Below are positions 38,342 to 48,644 of a stretch of 64,000 nt of DNA, in pieces. Made by a program: the position numbers and the translations under genes. Source of the DNA: Paracoccus shanxieyensis (lineage in GTDB: Bacteria; Pseudomonadota; Alphaproteobacteria; Rhodobacterales; Rhodobacteraceae). Every line of letters begins with the position of its first letter. The first letter of the stretch is position 1. The notes under the pieces are model-generated. The model saw nothing but the letters and a program-made list of their open reading frames with translations, searched no databases and was not told where the DNA came from. The DNA lies in NCBI RefSeq assembly GCF_009711265.1, contig NZ_WMII01000004.1, positions 1-64,000 of the forward strand, read 5' to 3'.

Positions 38342-39571
38342 TCAGGCGACGTTCGCCGAACGGTTGAGCTTGCACATTGACCACAGGGCATCCATCGCCT
38401 TGACCAGCGCATCGATTTCCTTGGGCGAATGCACGGGCGATGGCGTGAAGCGCAGGCGTTCCGTGCCGCGCGGCACGGTCGGAAAGTTGATCGGCTGCAC
38501 ATAGATGCCGAAATCGGCCAGCAGCATGTCCGACAAAGCCTTGCAATGCACAGGATGGCCGACATGCACGGGCACGATATGGCTGCCGTGATCCATGATC
38601 GGCATGCCCAGACCGCGCAGGCGCATCTTCAGGATGCGGGCATTCATCTGCTGCTGATCGCGCAGCAACTGCCCCTCGGCGGTTTTCAGAAAGGCGATCG
38701 AGGCCGCAGCCCCCGCCACAACCGCAGGGGGCAGCGATGTGGTGAAGATGAAGCCCGGCGCATAGGACCGGATGGCGTCGCACATCTTGGCCGAGGCCGC
38801 GATATAGCCGCCGAACACCCCGAAGGCCTTGCCCAGCGTGCCGTTGAAAATGTCGATGCGGTCCTGCAGGCCGTCGCGTTCGGCCACGCCGCCGCCGCGC
38901 GGACCATACATGCCGACAGCATGCACCTCGTCCAGATAGGTCAGCGCGTTGAATTCATCGGCCAGATCGCAGATCGCGGCGATGGGACCGAAATCGCCAT
39001 CCATCGAATAGATCGATTCAAAGGCGATCAGCTTCGGCGCGCTGGGATCGTCGGCCTGCAACAGTTCGCGCAGATGCGCCACGTCATTGTGGCGGAAGAT
39101 GCGCTTGGCGCCGTCGAAACGCTTGATCCCCTCGATCATCGAGGCGTGGTTCAGCGTGTCGGAATAGATGATCAGGCCGGGAAACAGCTTGCGCAGCGTC
39201 GAAAGCGTCGCGTCATTGGCGATATAGGCGCTGGAAAACACCAGCGCGGCTTCCTTGCCGTGCAGATCGGCCAGCTCACCTTCCAGCCGCTTGTGATAGA
39301 CCGTGGTCCCCGAGATATTGCGCGTGCCGCCCGACCCTGCGCCGGTGGCGTCCAGCGCCTCGTGCATGGCGGCCAGAACCACCGGATGCTGGCCCATGCC
39401 CAGATAGTCATTGCCGCACCAGACGGTGATCTGGCTTTCCGAGCCGTCGGGCCGCGTCCATGTCGCATGGGGATAGGCCCCCTTGCGGCGTTCGATGTCG
39501 ATGAACGTGCGATAGCGACCTTCTTCATGCAACTTGCCGATGGCCTGGTCGAGGGCGGCATTATAATCCAT
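38342..39571 (-). CDS. hemA: 5-aminolevulinate synthase
   Basis: The 409-residue PLP enzyme condenses glycine and succinyl-CoA to 5-aminolevulinate, the first step of heme and bacteriochlorophyll synthesis in alphaproteobacteria (Shemin pathway). The PLP lysine is in [18 protein letters not shown]. The Gly-rich [19 protein letters not shown] (about residue 82) and [21 protein letters not shown] are family-specific. ATG 39571 follows AAGGGAGCC. The gene is divergent from the M20 dipeptidase gene; a palindrome in that space (39684-39699) may be an operator. Confidence 0.96.
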   Translation of the reverse strand: MDYNAALDQAIGKLHEEGRYRTFIDIERRKGAYPHATWTRPDGSESQITVWCGNDYLGMGQHPVVLAAMHEALDATGAGSGGTRNISGTTVYHKRLEGELADLHGKEAALVFSSAYIANDATLSTLRKLFPGLIIYSDTLNHASMIEGIKRFDGAKRIFRHNDVAHLRELLQADDPSAPKLIAFESIYSMDGDFGPIAAICDLADEFNALTYLDEVHAVGMYGPRGGGVAERDGLQDRIDIFNGTLGKAFGVFGGYIAASAKMCDAIRSYAPGFIFTTSLPPAVVAGAAASIAFLKTAEGQLLRDQQQMNARILKMRLRGLGMPIMDHGSHIVPVHVGHPVHCKALSDMLLADFGIYVQPINFPTVPRGTERLRFTPSPVHSPKEIDALVKAMDALWSMCKLNRSANVA

Positions 39572-39683
39572 CTGGCTCCCTTGCCTTGCTTGAACTTGGT
39601 CGCTTGGGGGATCATGGTCCCACGGGTCATGCTTAGATACGCGGCAGGGCAGGAAAAAAACAGGGTCAAAATGTCGCAATACG

Positions 39684-39699
39684 ACCATGGGAGCATGGT
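39684..39699. promoter_or_regulatory. Palindrome ACCATG-N4-CATGGT between hemA and dipeptidase gene
   Basis: A 16-bp inverted repeat with perfect six-base arms sits 36 bp before the ATG of the dipeptidase gene and about 110 bp before hemA. Placement suits an operator near a promoter. It does not resemble the FNR or CRP consensus. Confidence 0.35.
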
Positions 39700-39734
39700 A
39701 TTAGCCCGACCCAAACGCTCAGGAAAGTTGGAAA

Positions 39735-41120
39735 ATGCAGGATAATTCCCGGATCGACGAAGTTCTTTCAACGCTGGACAAGGAATTGCCGCAGGCCTTG
39801 GAGCGTCTGATGGACTTCCTGCGCATCCCGTCGATTTCGACCGATCCGGCGCATAAGGGCGATGTGCGCGCGGCGGCGGACTGGCTGTGCGCCGAGCTTT
39901 CGGGGCTGGGATTTCAGGCCTCGGTCCGCGACACGCCCGGTCATCCGATGGTCGTCGCGCATTCGCCCAAGGGCCAGCGCCGCAGCCTGCTGTTTTACGG
40001 CCATTACGATGTGCAGCCGGTCGATCCGCTGAACCTGTGGGACCGCCCGCCCTTCCAGCCCGAACTGCAGGACACGCCCGCGGGCCGCGTCATCCGTGCG
40101 CGCGGCGCGGCCGATGACAAGGGCCAGTTGATGACCTTCGTCGAGGCGTTCCGGGCGTGGAAGACCGTGCATGGCAGCCTGCCCACCGATCTGGTGCTGC
40201 TGTTCGAGGGCGAGGAGGAATCGGGTTCGCCCAGCCTGCAACCCTTCCTGCGCGACAACGCGGATGAGCTGCGCGCCGGGCTGGCGATGATCTGCGACAC
40301 CAGCATGTATTCCGACGGCCGCCCCGCCATCACCACGCAGTTGCGCGGATTGTATGGCGAGGAAATCACCATCCACGCCGCCGATCGCGACCTGCATTCG
40401 GGCAGTTTCGGCGGGCTGGCGGCGAACCCGATCCAGATCCTTGTGAATGCGCTGTCGACGGTGAAGGACGACACCGGGCGCATCACCCTGCCCGGCTTTT
40501 ATGATGGCGTCCCCGAGCTTTCCAACGAGTTGCGCGCCGATTGGGAGGATCTGGGCTTCGATGCGGGCGATTTCCTGTCGCGTGTCGGGCTGAAACATCC
40601 CATCGGCGAACGGGGCCGCACCGGGCTGGAGATGGTCTGGAACCAGCCGACCTTCGAAATCAACGGCATCACCGGCGGCTATACCGGCGAAGGCTTCAAG
40701 ACCGTGCTGCCCGCCGAGGCCCGCGCCAAGGTCAGCTTTCGCCTGACCGGCACGCAGGATCCCGATGCGATCCGGGCAGCGTTTCAGGCCCATATCCGCG
40801 CGGCCCTGCCCGCAGATTGCCGCGTCGAATTCCACGGCCACGGCGCCAGCCCCGCCAGCCGCATGGACATCACCGATCCGGCCTTTGCCGCAGCCAAGGC
40901 CGCGCTGTCTCAGGAGTGGGGGCGCGAGGCGGCCTATATCGGCGCGGGCGGCTCGATCCCGATTGCGGGGGATTTCAAGCAGATCCTTGGCATGGATTCG
41001 ATGCTGATCGGCTTTGGCCGCGACGATGACCGCATCCATTCGCCGAATGAGAAATACGATCTGGAAAGCTTCGCCAAGGGCGCGCGCAGCTGGGCGCGGA
41101 TTCTGGCGGCGCTGGCCTGA
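39735..41120 (+). CDS. M20-family dipeptidase
   Basis: The 461-residue metallopeptidase has the di-zinc ligands of family M20: GHYDVQP (about residue 94), ARGAADDKGQL, and LFEGEEESGSPS with the catalytic Glu. A lid/dimerisation domain spans residues 210-370. The end DDDRIHSPNEKYDLESFAKGA carries the last metal-binding His. Close relatives are CNDP-type and ArgE/DapE-like dipeptidases; substrate is likely a small peptide. No signal peptide, so it works in the cytoplasm. Confidence 0.92.
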   Translation: MQDNSRIDEVLSTLDKELPQALERLMDFLRIPSISTDPAHKGDVRAAADWLCAELSGLGFQASVRDTPGHPMVVAHSPKGQRRSLLFYGHYDVQPVDPLNLWDRPPFQPELQDTPAGRVIRARGAADDKGQLMTFVEAFRAWKTVHGSLPTDLVLLFEGEEESGSPSLQPFLRDNADELRAGLAMICDTSMYSDGRPAITTQLRGLYGEEITIHAADRDLHSGSFGGLAANPIQILVNALSTVKDDTGRITLPGFYDGVPELSNELRADWEDLGFDAGDFLSRVGLKHPIGERGRTGLEMVWNQPTFEINGITGGYTGEGFKTVLPAEARAKVSFRLTGTQDPDAIRAAFQAHIRAALPADCRVEFHGHGASPASRMDITDPAFAAAKAALSQEWGREAAYIGAGGSIPIAGDFKQILGMDSMLIGFGRDDDRIHSPNEKYDLESFAKGARSWARILAALA

Positions 41121-41128
41121 CAACCATT

Positions 41129-41160
41129 GCCCCGGCCACCGAGGGTTCGGCGGCCGGGGC
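41129..41160. terminator. Hairpin between convergent dipeptidase and BOF-protein genes
   Basis: GCCCCGGCC (41129-41137) and GGCCGGGGC (41152-41160) are perfect nine-base arms around a 14-base loop, between two converging stops. There is no T-tract. Confidence 0.5.
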
Positions 41161-41174
41161 CATGACGCCCGCGC

Positions 41175-41546
41175 TTACTGCACGACGCTGGCGCGGTCCA
41201 CGTCGATATCGACCGGACGGCTTCTGTGCACGTCAACCTCGCCCTGAAGACGAATGGTGGTGTTTTCGTTCACATCGCCCATCGGGAAATCATCGTCGTC
41301 GATCTCGACCTGAATTTCGCCGGTGCCATCGCTGAACATATAGGTCTCGTTCTTCAGCTTGCGGATCAGGCGGCCTTCCAGCTGCACATCCGTGTCGTCC
41401 TTGGGCTCGGCCAGGATCTGCTGCACGGTCATGGTGGTGTATTTGCCGTTCTCGGGCGTGGCCACATCGGACGGCCCGCTGTATTGCGCCTGCGCCATGG
41501 TGGCAAAGCCTGCAACAAGCGCGGCGGTCAGAACGGTGGTTTTCAT
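41175..41546 (-). CDS. BOF (bacterial OB-fold) family periplasmic protein, YgiW/YdeI-like
   Basis: The 123-residue protein has a signal peptide (MKTTVLTAALVAGFATMAQAQ) and an OB-fold core (residues 40-120): MTVQQILAEPKDDTDVQLEG, SDGTGEIQVEID and VNENTTIRLQGEVD. These are the family marks of YgiW and YdeI, periplasmic proteins linked to resistance to cationic peptides and oxidants in enterobacteria. They have no known enzyme activity. It is a single-gene unit. Confidence 0.88.
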   Translation of the reverse strand: MKTTVLTAALVAGFATMAQAQYSGPSDVATPENGKYTTMTVQQILAEPKDDTDVQLEGRLIRKLKNETYMFSDGTGEIQVEIDDDDFPMGDVNENTTIRLQGEVDVHRSRPVDIDVDRASVVQ

Positions 41547-41707
41547 CGCGGTCTCCTGTTTTTTGTCACGAGGGGCGCGCTGAAATGGCGCGCTTCGGGT
41601 GACATGATTATCAGACCCAACCTGACAACCCGCTGGCAGGATCCGTCAGATTGCGGACAACCGGGGATTTTTGGCAAAGAACGCAGTTGTCGCTGACCCG
41701 CCCGCCG

Positions 41708-43033
41708 TCAGTGCTGCGCTCCGTAAGCCGGACGCAAACGGCTGATGTCGAAGACCTTGGGGTCGACGCGGGTCGGATCGCCGGTGATCAGGTCGGCCAT
41801 CAACTGCCCCGCGCCCGGACCGATGCCGAAGCCGTGACCCGAAAAACCCGAGGCGACATGCAGCCCCGGCACCGTATGCACCGGGCTGATGACCGGGATC
41901 GCATCGGGCGTGGCATCCATGACGCCCGCCCATTCCCGCCTGAGTTTTGCCTTGGCAAAGCCCGGAAAGGCGCGGGTCAGGTTGCGCAGCGCTTGCCGGG
42001 CAAAGCCGGGATAGGGCGCGGGATCCATCACCCGGACCGCCTCGAACGGGGTCGTCTGATCGGGCTGCCAGGACCGGCGGCGCAGCAGATCCTGAACGAA
42101 GCTGCCATTCACCCGCAGGCTGAGTTCGCGCCACGAGGTCAGGAAGGTCGGCAGGAATTCGGTCAACAGGCGGAAATGATCCGGCGTCAGCGGCGCAAGG
42201 TTCTTGTTGCGCACCGCCACGGTAAAGCCCCCGTCCAGACGCTTGCGATAGGCGAAATCGCCCGCGCCGACCGGCATGTCGGTCAGGCCCTCGACGCCAT
42301 CGACACAGGCTACCGGACCGATCAGCTTCAACTGCGGAAAATCCAGCCCCATATTGCACAGAAACAGCCGCGACCAGATACCGCCCGCCACCACCACCGT
42401 CTGACAGCGGACCGCGCCACGTTCGGTCACCACGCCGCTGATGCGCCCGGCCGAGGTCTCGACCGCGCGCACCGCACAGCCTGTCACGATGGCCGCGCCC
42501 TTGTCGCGCGCCGCCTCGGCCATGGCGGGAACGGCGATCCATGGCTCGGCCCGCCCGTCCGAGGCCGTGTGCAGCACCCCCAGCATGCCGCCATTCTGGC
42601 CGGGCAGCTTGTCGGCGATTTCGGCAGCGGACAGCATCCGCGCATCCAGACCGTGACGGCGGCCGATCTGTTCCCATGCCTGCCAGCCCCGCAGATCGCG
42701 CTGATTATAGGACAGATAGCAGATGCCCGTGCGCCGCCAGCCGGTCTCGCGGCCGATGCGGGCATTCATCTGCGACCACATCTCGACCGAGTGCATGCAC
42801 AGCGGCAATTCCCGTTCGTCGCGGCCCATCTGCCGCGTCCAGCCCCAGTTGCGGCTGGACTGTTCGCCCGCGATCACGCCCTTTTCGCACAGCACGACCG
42901 AGATGCCACGCTCGGCCAGTTCCAGCGCCGTGGTGACGCCGACGATGCCGCCGCCGATGACCACGACATCGGCCTGCGCGGGCAGATCGGCATCGCCGCG
43001 GAATGGCGTGACGGGAATGGAAAGCGTGGTCAT
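41708..43033 (-). CDS. FAD-dependent amino-acid-oxidase-type oxidoreductase
   Basis: The 441-residue protein has a dinucleotide-binding motif, VVVIGGGIVGVTTALELAERGISVVLCEKG (residues 23-52, first 20 quoted only in part by function), and the C-terminal FAD contact SGHGFGIGPGAGQLMADLITG. These belong to the DAO family, which oxidises amino acids, sarcosine-like N-methyl amino acids or glycerol 3-phosphate. It is 34 bp downstream of the fused transporter ATPase gene on the same strand, which suggests that it oxidises the imported compound or a product of it. It is the last gene of the transport operon. Confidence 0.88.
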   Translation of the reverse strand: MTTLSIPVTPFRGDADLPAQADVVVIGGGIVGVTTALELAERGISVVLCEKGVIAGEQSSRNWGWTRQMGRDERELPLCMHSVEMWSQMNARIGRETGWRRTGICYLSYNQRDLRGWQAWEQIGRRHGLDARMLSAAEIADKLPGQNGGMLGVLHTASDGRAEPWIAVPAMAEAARDKGAAIVTGCAVRAVETSAGRISGVVTERGAVRCQTVVVAGGIWSRLFLCNMGLDFPQLKLIGPVACVDGVEGLTDMPVGAGDFAYRKRLDGGFTVAVRNKNLAPLTPDHFRLLTEFLPTFLTSWRELSLRVNGSFVQDLLRRRSWQPDQTTPFEAVRVMDPAPYPGFARQALRNLTRAFPGFAKAKLRREWAGVMDATPDAIPVISPVHTVPGLHVASGFSGHGFGIGPGAGQLMADLITGDPTRVDPKVFDISRLRPAYGAQH

Positions 43034-43067
43034 GGCTGGCTGCTGGGCCTATCGAAGGGGGCGGGGA

Positions 43068-44905
<1,838 letters not shown>

Positions 44906-44909
<4 letters not shown>

Positions 44910-45718
44910 GCGCCCGCCCCCCGTCTTGGATCGAATAGCTGCCGCAGATGGTCGCAAAACGCGTTCAGCACCAGCACCAGCAGGATCAGCGTCAGGCAGG
45001 GCGCCAGCAGCAACCACGGCTCTTGCGCAAAGGTCGACCGCGCGCTGCCGATCATCGTGCCCAGCGAGGGCTGCGGCGGCAGCACGCCCAGCCCCAGAAA
45101 CGACAGGCCCGATTCCAGAATGACCGACATCACCACCACGAAACTGAACTGCACGAACAGCGGACCGGCGATGTTTGGCAGGATGGTGCGAAAGATGATG
45201 CGATGCGCCGGTGCGCCCATCAGTTTCGTCGCATTGACGTAATCCTGCCCCCGCACCGTCATCACGCTGGCATGGGCCACGCGGGTGAAGCTGGGCACAA
45301 AGACCAGCGCCAGAACCGGCACCAGCGTCGTGGGCCCTGCGCCGTAAAGCGTCGCGGCCAGCATCGCCAGCAGCAGCGGCGGAAAGCACAGGATCACATC
45401 CATGATGCGCATGGCCATGGTCTCGGACAGGCCGCGCACATAGCCCGCGACGACGCCGATGGACACGCCGATGGCCGCCGCGATCAGCGCCGCCCCGCAG
45501 GAAATCAGGATGGCCGAGCGCAGCGCATGGATCAGCCGCGCCAGCAGATCGCGGCCATATTCGTCCTGCCCCAGCAGATGCGCGGATGACGGCGGCGCAA
45601 AGCGCGCGGCCACATCCATCGCCAGCGGATCGGCCAAGGGCAGCAATGGGCCCAGAAACGACACCAGCAGGATCGCCAGCAGCAGCACGCCCGAGGGGCT
45701 GGAAAACGCCTGTTTCAT
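44906..45718 (-). CDS. DppC-type ABC permease
   Basis: The 270-residue permease has six spans and the EAA loop QDYVNATKLMGAPAHRIIFRTILPNIAG. The N-terminus has the DppC form (FLGPLLPLADPLAMDVAARFAPPSSAHLLGQDEYGRDLLARLIHA). Overlaps of four bases with its neighbours on both sides show tight coupling. It pairs with the DppB-type permease at 45715. Confidence 0.92.
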
Positions 45719-46665
45719 TTGCGCACCCTTGGGTCGGTGATGCCATAGATGATGTCGACCAGCAGGTTCAGCCCGATATAGAAGGCCGACACCACCACGA
45801 TCACGCCGGTCACCACCGGGTAATCGCGCGCGTTCACCCCGGCGACCAGCATGGCCGACAGGCCGGGCCAGTTAAAGACGGTCTCGACCAGCACGGTCCC
45901 GGCCAGCAAACCGCCCAGTTGCAGCGCAAAGACGGTGATGACCGGCATCAGCGCATTGCGCAGGGCATGGCGTATGACGACGCGGCGATGCGGCACGCCC
46001 TTGGCCCGCGCGGTGCGGATGAAGTCCAACGGCAGCACATCCATCATCGAAGCGCGGGTGATGCGAAAGACAATGGCCGAAAGCCCGATGGCAATGGTCG
46101 CGGCAGGCAGGATCAGCAGCGTCAGATGCCGGCCCGGATCGCGCGAAAAGGGCGCGAAGCCGCCCGCGGGCAGCCAGCCCAGCACCTGCGCAAACAGGAT
46201 CACCAGCAATGTGCCCAACACAAAGACCGGCACCGATTGCGCGGTCCCCGCAACCAGCGCCGCGCCGCGCGAAAAGCGCCCCTTGGGCCGCAGCGCCGAC
46301 AGGACGCCCGCCGGAATGCCGATCAGCAGGCTCAGCAGACCCGCCGCCGCGATCAGTTCCAGCGTGCGCGGCAGGCGGCGCATCACCTCGGCGCTGACCG
46401 AACTGCCATCGACCATCGAACTGCCCAGATCGCCGTTCAGGATGCCTTTCAGGTTCAGGACATATTGTTCAGCCAGCGGGCGGTTCAGGCCAAGCTGCTC
46501 GCGAAGCATGTTGACCATCAGCGGATCGGGCGAGCCGCCATCCTGCGACAACAGCAGCTCGGCCGGATCGCCGGGCACAAGGTGAATCGACAGAAACACA
46601 AGCGAGACCACGACCCAAAGCATGATCAAGCTTTGCGCCACGCGTCGGACAAACCATCCCATCAT
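45715..46665 (-). CDS. DppB-type ABC permease
   Basis: The 316-residue permease starts MMGWFVRRVAQSLIMLWVVV, a DppB-type first span, with SIHLVPGDPAELLL after it. EAA loop: DFIRTARAKGVPHRRVVIRHALRNALMP. The C-terminus ends in NLLVDIIYGITDPRVRK, the DPR motif of the class. It lies 49 bp downstream of the binding-protein gene. Confidence 0.93.
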   Translation of the reverse strand: MMGWFVRRVAQSLIMLWVVVSLVFLSIHLVPGDPAELLLSQDGGSPDPLMVNMLREQLGLNRPLAEQYVLNLKGILNGDLGSSMVDGSSVSAEVMRRLPRTLELIAAAGLLSLLIGIPAGVLSALRPKGRFSRGAALVAGTAQSVPVFVLGTLLVILFAQVLGWLPAGGFAPFSRDPGRHLTLLILPAATIAIGLSAIVFRITRASMMDVLPLDFIRTARAKGVPHRRVVIRHALRNALMPVITVFALQLGGLLAGTVLVETVFNWPGLSAMLVAGVNARDYPVVTGVIVVVSAFYIGLNLLVDIIYGITDPRVRK

Positions 46666-46714
46666 GCCGCCTTTCGTGTTGTGGCTTGGCAGAGCGCCCG
46701 CCCCGGCAGGTTCG

Positions 46715-48244
46715 TCACGCCAGTTTCAGCTGATCGAACAGCACCGAGGAGAAGGGCGACACCTGATTGGGCAGCATCTTCAGATCCTGCACCTTGGCAT
46801 TCGTCGCAAATCCGGTCGCACGGTAGCAGATGCCGCAGAAGCTGGTGGCCTCCAGCACCGTCTGATCGACCTGCCGATAGGTTTCGACCCGCTGGGCCTG
46901 ATCCATCTCGGCCCGGCCCTTGGCCAGCAGATCGCTGAGGCCCTCGACCTTAAAATTGCGGCTGCGCAGATAGGTGGGCGCCTGCGATGGATCGACCAGC
47001 GTGGCCACCGCATCCGGATCCAGATTGTCCAGCCCGATGCCCTGCACCGCGAAATCGCCCGCGCCCTGATTGCCCAGATTAACCCGCGTGGCCCAGTCGG
47101 GCATGGTCAGGTTCACCGTGATGCCGATCTCGGCCAGCTGCGCCTGCACCAGAACGGCGGTGTCGCGATGCATCGTATATTGCGAGGTCGACAGCAGATT
47201 GACCTGCAACCCGCCTTCATGCCCCGCCTCTTTCAGAAGCGCCTTGGCGCGTTCCGGGTCATAGCCCCAGAAATTCGCCTGATCGTCATGGTGATAGGGT
47301 GTCCCGGACACGCGCGGCAGGCCCTTCATCTCGGCGCCGAAGCCGAAAAAGATCGACTGCACGAATTCATCGCGCCGCAGGCCGAAGGCCACCGCCTGCC
47401 GGACACGGGGATCGGCAAAGACGCCGGTGCCGTTGAAGCTGAGATACATGAACGCCCCGGCATCGACCTTGTGCAGCGCCAGCGCGCTGTCGCCGTCGAT
47501 GGCCTGCATGGCCGACCACGGCACGTAGTCGATCAGATCGACATCGCCCGCCGTCAGGGCCGCGACCCGCGCGCTTTCATCGACATAGGGGGTGACGGTC
47601 ACGCCCGACAGCGCAGGCAGGCCGGGCTTGAAATAGTGTTCATTCGGCTCAAGCTCGATCGCCACGCCCTTTTCGGCATAGGCGATGCGATAGGGACCGG
47701 CGCCGATGCCCTGATCCTCGGCATCGGTCGACCCGGCCTTCAGGATCGACAGGAACGGATAGGTCATCAGCGCGGGCACGGTCGCCAGCGGGCCATCGGT
47801 CGTCAGGCGGAAGCTGCGGTCGTCGATGATCTCGACGCCGGTGATCGGGCGCAGCGCGTCATACATATAGGTGCCCGAGCCATCCGCCTGGATCTGCTGC
47901 AAGGTCCACTCCACATCCTGCGCCGTGACCGGGCTGCCATCGTGAAACGAGGCCGCGCGCAGCGTAAAGCGCCATGTCGTGGGCGTATCGTTTTCCCAGC
48001 TTTCGGCCAGTTCGCCGACAAGCTGGCCGTTTTCGTCGCAATTGATCAGGTTGCGGTTGATCAGCGAACTGACCAGATGCCCGGAATAGCCGACATTGAC
48101 CCAAGGCCGCAGATGCGCGGGATAGGTCGAAAGCCCGATGCGCAGCGCCTGCGCCTCTTGCGCCTGCGCAAACCTGCCACCCAAGGCCATGACGGCGCCC
48201 GATACCGTGGCGATCTTCAACAAGTTCCGTCTGTTCAGTTGCAT
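46715..48244 (-). CDS. Family-5 extracellular solute-binding protein (DppA-like)
   Basis: The 509-residue protein starts at ATG 48244 behind AGGGAAAG. The N-terminus MQLNRRNLLKIATVSGAVMA has a twin-arginine pattern (RRNLLK), so export by Tat is likely. The core shows SBP family 5 features (ESWENDTPTTWRFTLRAASF, SPVTAQDVEWTLQQI). These proteins bind di- and oligopeptides, opines, glutathione or nickel chelates. It is the first gene of the minus-strand operon, and shares a 400-bp promoter region with hyuA. Confidence 0.92.
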   Translation of the reverse strand: MQLNRRNLLKIATVSGAVMALGGRFAQAQEAQALRIGLSTYPAHLRPWVNVGYSGHLVSSLINRNLINCDENGQLVGELAESWENDTPTTWRFTLRAASFHDGSPVTAQDVEWTLQQIQADGSGTYMYDALRPITGVEIIDDRSFRLTTDGPLATVPALMTYPFLSILKAGSTDAEDQGIGAGPYRIAYAEKGVAIELEPNEHYFKPGLPALSGVTVTPYVDESARVAALTAGDVDLIDYVPWSAMQAIDGDSALALHKVDAGAFMYLSFNGTGVFADPRVRQAVAFGLRRDEFVQSIFFGFGAEMKGLPRVSGTPYHHDDQANFWGYDPERAKALLKEAGHEGGLQVNLLSTSQYTMHRDTAVLVQAQLAEIGITVNLTMPDWATRVNLGNQGAGDFAVQGIGLDNLDPDAVATLVDPSQAPTYLRSRNFKVEGLSDLLAKGRAEMDQAQRVETYRQVDQTVLEATSFCGICYRATGFATNAKVQDLKMLPNQVSPFSSVLFDQLKLA

Positions 48245-48405
48245 GACGTGCTTTCCCTGCTGTCGCCCGCGCGCTGCAGGGCGTTTTGTGAAGCCTTTGG
48301 CCTGCTGGCGGTTCTTTGCGACCGCTGTCTGCATTGACTGAAAGTTAGCGAGTCAGTTTTTCGCAGGTCAAGACTATTCCATTTATTAGATGTGCATTTA
48401 TTTTA

Positions 48406-48424
48406 TATTCCACATTAAGGAATA
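48406..48424. promoter_or_regulatory. Operator-like palindrome 1 (ATTCC-N7-GGAAT)
   Basis: TATTCC and GGAATA arms flank a seven-base spacer ACATTAA. The arms and the spacing match those of the second palindrome. Confidence 0.6.
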
Positions 48425-48478
48425 AAATCGGCAGATTTGCCCAACGTCTATGCATGCCGCTGCCTTCGTGGCATAATT

Positions 48479-48497
48479 AATTCCGTTTATAGGAATT
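48479..48497. promoter_or_regulatory. Operator-like palindrome 2 (ATTCC-N7-GGAAT)
   Basis: AATTCC and GGAATT arms flank GTTTATA. Centre-to-centre distance from palindrome 1 is 73 bp, close to seven turns of DNA, which puts both on the same helix face. Confidence 0.6.
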
Positions 48498-48644
48498 TAT
48501 ATAATAATTTATCCCGAATGTAAGAATATGATTGACGGATGAACCATGTCTCGCCCGTTATGAACGCAGGTTCAACAGGGTCCGCCGGGCGGCTTTACCA
48601 AAGCCCGCATTCGGCAAACCCCCGCAGACATGCAGGAAAATCAC

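Larger units (their letters stand above)
48245..48644. promoter_or_regulatory. AT-rich divergent promoter region between transporter and hyu operons
   Basis: The 400-bp spacer has a 170-bp AT-rich core (about 48370-48540) in otherwise GC-rich DNA. It carries two matching palindromes (48406-48424 and 48479-48497) and a degenerate half (ATTCC at 48376-48380). Several TATAAT-like runs (for example TATAATA at 48499-48505) could be -10 boxes. It is the natural control point for both operons and the likely target of the IclR regulator encoded at the end of the hyu operon. Confidence 0.6.

Noticed and set aside
44910..45746. N-terminal extension of the fused ATPase frame
   Set aside because: It lies over the DppC-type permease in another frame, and the permease is clearly the real gene.
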